A DNA stretch of 9,692 bases, taken from Clostridiales bacterium (GTDB lineage Bacteria > Bacillota > Clostridia > Tissierellales > Sedimentibacteraceae). How positions within the stretch are numbered: the stretch's first letter is position 1; each line of letters opens with the position of its first letter. The stretch lies in assembly GCA_003497505.1 (NCBI GenBank), contig DNNV01000053.1:1-9692 (forward strand), written 5' to 3'. Shown here one piece after another: positions 6,166 to 9,692 of the stretch. The position numbers were made by a program, and so were the translations under genes. The notes below the pieces were generated by a model. It was not told where the DNA came from, searched no databases, and worked only from the letters and a program-made list of their open reading frames with translations.

Positions 6166-6750
6166 TTATAAGCATCCGTTTGAGAAATCCGGATGGCATA
6201 CTATTTCAACTTCTTCGTCGTTTATAAGCTTTGCAATATGCTGGTCGATTTCTTCGGGAGTAATATTTGGTGAAAATCTTGCAACAACAGTTCCTTCTCT
6301 GTCAATAAGGAATTTTGTGAAGTTCCATCTTATATCATTGTCCTTGATGTCCGGTGTGTATTGCTTAAGTTTTTTGTAAAGCTCTGCTGTTTCTTTGTTT
6401 CTGTATTCCTCGGCTGTAGTCTTTAAATAATTGTACAGAGGTTCTTCATTTGCTCCGTTTACGTCTATTTTTGAAAATTGCTTGAAATCCACTCCAAAGT
6501 TCAATCTGCAGAATCCAACAATCTCTTCGTTTGTACCGGGAGCCTGCTCAAGGAATTGGTTGCTCGGAAAATCCAATATTTCAAATCCGTCCGGCTGATA
6601 TTTTTCGTACAGCTTTTGCAAGCCGTCATATTGAGGAGTAAAGCCGCAGCCTGTGGCGCCGTTAACTACCAATAATACCTTTCCCTTATATTCTGATAGA
6701 GCTACATCCTTGTTTTCTGCATCCTTTACTATAAAATCATATATTTTCAT
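6166..6750 (-). CDS. glutathione peroxidase family thiol peroxidase (Cys type)
   Basis: A 194-residue thioredoxin-fold peroxidase. Peroxidatic C35 lies in NGATGCGFTPQY and is encoded by TGC, not TGA, so this is not a selenoprotein. The rest of the catalytic tetrad is visible: Q69 (FLEQAPG), W142 and N143 (RWNFTKFLID). C81 (IVGFCRLNFGV) matches the resolving Cys of the thioredoxin-dependent members, while the common FPCNQF Cys is Ser63. It therefore probably reduces H2O2 or lipid peroxides with thioredoxin, not glutathione, in the cytosol. It is longer than the usual 160-180 residues: there is an insert around 113-138 and a C-terminal tail ending with C185 and C193. The start ATG at 6750 has GGAGG at 6760-6756. 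It is a single-gene unit, convergent with the ABC operon and divergent from the symporter. Confidence 0.93.
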   Translation of the reverse strand: MKIYDFIVKDAENKDVALSEYKGKVLLVVNGATGCGFTPQYDGLQKLYEKYQPDGFEILDFPSNQFLEQAPGTNEEIVGFCRLNFGVDFKQFSKIDVNGANEEPLYNYLKTTAEEYRNKETAELYKKLKQYTPDIKDNDIRWNFTKFLIDREGTVVARFSPNITPEEIDQHIAKLINDEEVEIVCHPDFSNGCL

Positions 6751-6787
6751 GTAAGCCTCCTATATTTATTTAATTAATTATGACTAA

Positions 6788-6817
6788 ATTATACCCCTGC
6801 ACAAGAATTTTAAACAA
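6788..6817 (-). promoter_or_regulatory. promoter of the peroxidase gene
   Basis: On the minus strand TTGTTT (6817-6812) is followed by 18 bases and a perfect TATAAT (6793-6788). The spacer and -35 are overlapped by an inverted repeat, CCTGCA (6796-6801) with TGCAGG (6823-6828), with inner arms AATTT/AAATT (6806-6820). This is a possible operator. Confidence 0.6.
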
Positions 6818-6828
6818 ATTGCTGCAGG

Positions 6829-7115
6829 CATAAAATAGCAAATAGATTTTGTGTTAATAGTATTTTTTATAACATCTTTCGACAATAGATAATTACAATT
6901 ACTTAATATTTACGGTCAATTAATCGTTTTTTCCTATTTTTCCAAGCGATTCAGCTTTAAATCCCTTTGTTACTATTTTAACCTGTTGTTAACAAATTGT
7001 AAGAATTATCTTCGCAATGTTGGCATGTGTAAAAAATAATCAATAAAATGAAAACGTATTTCTTGAAGTTCTTAACAAAACATCCTACTTATGAATTTTT
7101 TTTCATTTTAGGCAC
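6829..7115. other. AT-rich intergenic region between peroxidase and symporter
   Basis: No credible gene is seen on either strand. It holds a perfect palindrome TTGTTAACAA (6986-6995), a possible upstream symporter promoter TTGGCA (7020-7025) with TAAAAT (7044-7049) at 18-base spacing, and the motif AAAACGTAT (7051-7059), related to the AAAACGTTTT boxes nearer the gene. The length suggests regulatory DNA but no structure stands out in 6840-6980. Confidence 0.5.
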
Positions 7116-7144
7116 TTGTATATTAACCACGTACATGCTAAAAT
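7116..7144 (+). promoter_or_regulatory. promoter of the sodium:amino acid symporter
   Basis: TTGTAT (7116-7121), 17 bases, then TAAAAT (7139-7144), with a TG extension (TGC) just upstream of the -10. The predicted start is near 7151, inside the first AAAACGTTT box. Confidence 0.55.
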
Positions 7145-7148
7145 AAAG

Positions 7149-7183
7149 AAAACGTTTGATTCTTTTTGAATGTAAAACGTTTT
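7149..7183 (+). promoter_or_regulatory. paired AAAACGTTTT palindromes forming a leader hairpin
   Basis: AAAACGTTT (7149-7157) and AAAACGTTTT (7174-7183) are CG-centred palindromes 25 bp apart at the predicted start site. In RNA they can also pair with each other: 9 bp outer stem, then ATTC/GAAT (7159-7162/7168-7171) around TTTTT, followed by a short U run. The element could be a repressor operator (LacI-family sites often centre on CG) or an AT-rich 5' hairpin/attenuator. Confidence 0.45.
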
Positions 7184-7213
7184 TTAATTAATTATTTTAA
7201 TGGAGGCGAAATA

Positions 7214-8569
7214 ATGGAAACAATCATGAAAATCAACGGTTTTATTAACGGCATTGTTTGGGGACCACCAATGCTTATATTAATCGTTGGAACAGGTATT
7301 TATTTTACAATACGCACTAATTTCTTCTCAATCGTAAGACTTGGTTATGTACTTAAAAACACTCTTATGAAGATGTTTGCTAAGAGCGACAAGGGTGAAG
7401 GTGAGGTATCTGCATTCCAGGCGGTTTCTACAGCTCTCGCAGCTACAGTAGGAACAGGTAATATTGCCGGTGTTGCTACAGCTATTGCAATGGGTGGACC
7501 GGGTGCAATATTCTGGATGTGGTTTGCTGCTTTGGTTGGTATGACTACAAAGTTTGCAGAGGTAGTTTTGGCTGTTCACTACAGAGAATCTACACCTGAC
7601 GGAAGATTTATGGGTGGTCCAATGTACTATATTACAAAGGGATTAAACATGAAATGGCTGGCAACTCTGTTTGCTTTCTTCGGTGCACTTGCAGCATTCG
7701 GTATAGGTAACATGGTTCAGTCAAACTCAATTGCTGAAGCTCTTAACGTTACATTCGGCTTGCCTAAATTAGGCGTTGGTATCTTCTGTGCAGTATTTGC
7801 TGCAGTAGTAGTAGTTGGTGGTATAAAGAGAATCGGTCAGGTTACTGAAATATTTGTACCTTTCATGGCAGCTTTCTACATTATCGGCGGTTTGGTAATT
7901 ATCATTATGAATATTGGTAACCTTCCTGCAGCTCTTGCTTTAATAGTTAAGAGTGCATTCACAGGTCAGGCTGCTGCAGGTGGATTTACAGGCTCAACAG
8001 TTATGCTGGCAATGAGATACGGGGTTGCAAGAGGAGTATTTACAAACGAAGCAGGATTAGGTTCCGCTCCTATAGCACATGCTGCTGCAACTACTGACAG
8101 TGCAGTACGTCAAGGATTGTGGGGAGTATTCGAAGTATGGATTGACACATTGGTAATAGCTACTATTACAGCATTGTCAATCATCCTTACAGGAGTATGG
8201 GAAACTGGATTATCAGGTGCATCATTAACAACTGCAGCATTTAACAGTGTTATCCCTGTTTACGGCGGATGGATAGTTTCAATAGGTCTTTTCCTGTTTG
8301 CATTCTCAACTATATTAGGCTGGGAATACTATGGTGAAAGATGTGCTGAATATCTGTTTGGACCAAAAGTAAACATGGTATACAGAGTATTATGGATTCC
8401 TTTCATAGTTATAGGTGCAATAGGCGGACTGAATGTTCTTTGGGATTTAGCTGATACATTGAACGGTTTAATGGCAATTCCAAACTTAATAGGTCTTGTA
8501 TTCTTAAGCCCAGTAGTGTTTAAGCTTACTAAAGAATTCTTTACAAAAGAAAAGATTGCAGGAAAATAA
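7214..8569 (+). CDS. sodium:alanine/glycine symporter, AGCS family
   Basis: A 451-residue polytopic membrane protein of the AGCS (alanine or glycine:cation symporter) family, which takes up alanine or glycine with Na+ or H+. The family signature is clear: ALAATVGTGNIAGVATAI (74-91) and GGPGAIFWMW (94-103), with FMGGPMYYI (132-140) and later GVARGVFTNEAGLGSAPIAHA. About ten to eleven hydrophobic spans follow, and the length is normal. I chose the ATG at 7214 and not the in-frame ATG at 7170: GGAGG at 7202-7206 is 7 bases before 7214, while the upstream region is AT-only leader containing the hairpin at 7149-7183. It is a single-gene unit with its own promoter and terminator. Substrate choice between alanine and glycine is not readable. 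Confidence 0.95.
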   Translation: METIMKINGFINGIVWGPPMLILIVGTGIYFTIRTNFFSIVRLGYVLKNTLMKMFAKSDKGEGEVSAFQAVSTALAATVGTGNIAGVATAIAMGGPGAIFWMWFAALVGMTTKFAEVVLAVHYRESTPDGRFMGGPMYYITKGLNMKWLATLFAFFGALAAFGIGNMVQSNSIAEALNVTFGLPKLGVGIFCAVFAAVVVVGGIKRIGQVTEIFVPFMAAFYIIGGLVIIIMNIGNLPAALALIVKSAFTGQAAAGGFTGSTVMLAMRYGVARGVFTNEAGLGSAPIAHAAATTDSAVRQGLWGVFEVWIDTLVIATITALSIILTGVWETGLSGASLTTAAFNSVIPVYGGWIVSIGLFLFAFSTILGWEYYGERCAEYLFGPKVNMVYRVLWIPFIVIGAIGGLNVLWDLADTLNGLMAIPNLIGLVFLSPVVFKLTKEFFTKEKIAGK

Positions 8570-8587
8570 TAAAACAATAAAAAAAAG

Positions 8588-8616
8588 CAGTTCCGGAAAT
8601 CCGGAACTGTTTTTTT
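8588..8616. terminator. bidirectional intrinsic terminator
   Basis: CAGTTCCGG (8588-8596) and CCGGAACTG (8601-8609) form a 9-bp stem with an AAAT loop, extendable by one A-T pair. On the plus strand seven T follow; on the minus strand the matching A tract (8579-8586) supplies a T run. It ends both the symporter and the convergent repeat protein, whose stop codon lies in the tract. Confidence 0.93.
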
Positions 8617-9692
8617 ATTCTACTGTTACCCTTATTGTCCCGCCATAGGATTTATAGCCGGTTGATTTTCCTTCATACACAGTATATTCGATATCAAATA
8701 TACCATCATCTTCAAAAACATATCTTATATATTCTGTGTCGTCCAGTTCATAGCTTTCATTTTCTTTCACATTTACAGCCTTGCCGGTATCTTTCAGCTT
8801 AATTTTTAAAGTTCCGGTTTTGGGAAGCTTGAATTTAACAGATTTAAGATTATCAAATTCTATACCTGACTTTCTTCCTACCAACCCCTCCAGTTCCTCG
8901 ACGAAGTCAATCCTTATCTCTTCATCATCATATTCGGCGTTCAGCTTCAGCATTTTAATTTCCTGAACTGCTTCAACCTTTATTTTTATTTCACCATAGT
9001 GTTCTATCTCATTTTTAGTATCAAAATTTTCATATCCCGTGTATTTCAATGTAACTTCACCTGTGAAATCCTGATACGGCTTGAAAATAAGACTGCTCAG
9101 CTGCTTTCTTTCATAGACTGTACCTTTGACTGTCTCTTCTCCTTTTTCAGGCTTTCCGTCTCCATCCTTATCAAAATACAACGTGCCTGCCTTACTGTCC
9201 GGAATTTCAAATTTAACTTCCGAAATGAAATCCGCAAAATCTGATTTTACCAGGTTAATATATTCGTTTTTATTGACCTTGTAGGACAATGTGTCTAAAT
9301 TCTGATTCTTAACAGCTATTTTAATAATCCCGTCATATGACTTACTTTCAGTATATGCTGTATACTTTATTGTAGCTGTTCCTACGAAGTTTTTATCCGG
9401 AACAAAGGATACTTCTTCTACTATATTATCTTGGTCGTATCCAAAATAGTATTTAGTGCTCTCAACCACTAAAGAGTTTCTGCTTCTGTCGGCATCGTAA
9501 CTATAATATAGCTTTCCTCCCTTATCCGGAAGAGCGAATTTCACATATTTGAGCGTCTCTTTATTCTTGGAAGAAACCAAGGAATCATATACCTTTACAA
9601 ACCAACTGTCCTTGAAATCCAGCTGAGCCTTATTCGCAATGTCAAGCTTTATATCGTCAAACTCGTTATCCAAATCTGATTCTTGCTCACTC
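8615..9692 (-). CDS. C-terminal part of a large repetitive, probably extracellular beta-repeat protein (5' end outside window)
   Basis: 358 codons are visible and the frame stays open to the window edge, so the start lies outside; a TTG at 9673 is not a convincing start and has no RBS in view. I recognise no named family. The visible part is three beta-rich repeats of about 110 residues, each with a VKF-x-(L/I)P-x-G-x-L strand and ending in a pattern like FVGTATIKYTAY...YDGIIKIAV. This resembles the Ig/cadherin-like repeats of clostridial S-layer or adhesion proteins. There are no cysteines and the composition is rich in Lys, Asp, Glu and Tyr, as in secreted proteins. There is no LPxTG or membrane anchor at the C-terminus, so any wall anchoring (for example SLH domains) would be in the missing N-terminal part. 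An EF-hand-like loop lies at 9137-9172. Confidence 0.8.
   Translation of the reverse strand, partial: SEQESDLDNEFDDIKLDIANKAQLDFKDSWFVKVYDSLVSSKNKETLKYVKFALPDKGGKLYYSYDADRSRNSLVVESTKYYFGYDQDNIVEEVSFVPDKNFVGTATIKYTAYTESKSYDGIIKIAVKNQNLDTLSYKVNKNEYINLVKSDFADFISEVKFEIPDSKAGTLYFDKDGDGKPEKGEETVKGTVYERKQLSSLIFKPYQDFTGEVTLKYTGYENFDTKNEIEHYGEIKIKVEAVQEIKMLKLNAEYDDEEIRIDFVEELEGLVGRKSGIEFDNLKSVKFKLPKTGTLKIKLKDTGKAVNVKENESYELDDTEYIRYVFEDDGIFDIEYTVYEGKSTGYKSYGGTIRVTVE
8618..9652 (-). repeat. three degenerate protein-level repeats of about 110 residues
   Basis: The units lie near 9652-9308, 9295-8972 and 8953-8618. Shared landmarks are YVKFALP / EVKFEIP / SVKFKLP near the start and IKYTAY...YDGIIKIAV / LKYTGY...YGEIKIKV / IEYTVY...YGGTIRVTV at the end. 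DNA identity between them is low, so the duplication is old. Confidence 0.75.
9137..9172 (-). other. EF-hand-like calcium loop in repeat 2
   Basis: The 12-residue DKDGDGKPEKGE has Asp at loop positions 1, 3 and 5, Gly at 6 and Glu at 12, the spacing of a canonical calcium loop. It is inserted between beta strands. Repeat 1 has a degenerate counterpart (DADRSRNS); repeat 3 has none. Confidence 0.6.

Noticed and set aside
6643..6651. Selenocysteine in the peroxidase active site
   Set aside because: The codon is TGC, an ordinary cysteine, with no in-frame TGA.
6986..6995. Rex operator at TTGTTAACAA
   Set aside because: The Rex half-sites are separated by several bases (TTGTTAA-N4-TTAACAA); here they are collapsed into 10 bp.
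7050..7062. CcpA cre site (TGAAAACGTATTTC)
   Set aside because: The left half fits but three positions of the right half do not, so it is not a convincing cre.
7166..7213. N-terminal extension of the symporter to an upstream in-frame start
   Set aside because: No RBS precedes it, the segment is AT-only leader with a hairpin, and GGAGG is well placed for 7214.

Overview
The window reads as chromosomal DNA from a low-GC, Gram-positive anaerobe, most likely a member of Clostridia/Tissierellia. The signs are AT-rich intergenic DNA, strong GGAGG ribosome binding sites, a T-box leader, a class I (C-x2-C-x8-C-x5-C) hybrid cluster protein, a Na+/alanine-type symporter and a repeat-rich, probably surface-exposed protein. 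The genus cannot be fixed from sequence alone. Nothing points to a phage, an insertion sequence or a CRISPR array.

Left third (1-3174, minus strand): a four-gene cluster reads leftward from an Fnr-like promoter. It holds hcp (hybrid cluster protein, NO/hydroxylamine reductase type), a 68-residue DUF1858 redox-disulfide protein with a CxxC, an unrecognised 201-residue soluble protein, and a hemerythrin-domain protein cut by the window edge. A perfect 14-bp palindrome lies exactly where a class II Crp/Fnr activator would sit upstream of hcp. The set looks like a nitrosative/oxygen stress module, and the 201-residue protein is its unknown member.

Middle (3216-6149, plus strand): a small GNAT-type acetyltransferase of the YjdJ-like group diverges from hcp. 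It is followed by a complete T-box riboswitch (stem I with specifier loop, pseudoknot, stem III, antiterminator and terminator) and a three-gene polar amino acid ABC importer: lipoprotein receptor, permease and ATPase. The specifier reads CAC (His), so the importer is predicted to respond to uncharged tRNA-His and probably to take up histidine. The acceptor-binding base of the T-box (UGGA) does not fit the usual C73 of tRNA-His, which is worth checking.

Right third (6123-9692): a Cys-type glutathione peroxidase homologue (minus) converges on the ABC operon at a strong hairpin. It is divergent from an AGCS-family sodium:alanine/glycine symporter (plus), whose leader carries two AAAACGTTTT palindromes that can also fold as one long hairpin. 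A bidirectional terminator separates the symporter from the C-terminal part of a large repetitive protein (minus) with three beta-rich repeats, one carrying an EF-hand-like calcium loop. Its start lies beyond the window.

Functionally the window combines peroxide and NO/oxygen defence (hcp cluster, peroxidase) with amino acid acquisition (ABC importer, symporter), both fitting an amino-acid-using anaerobe.
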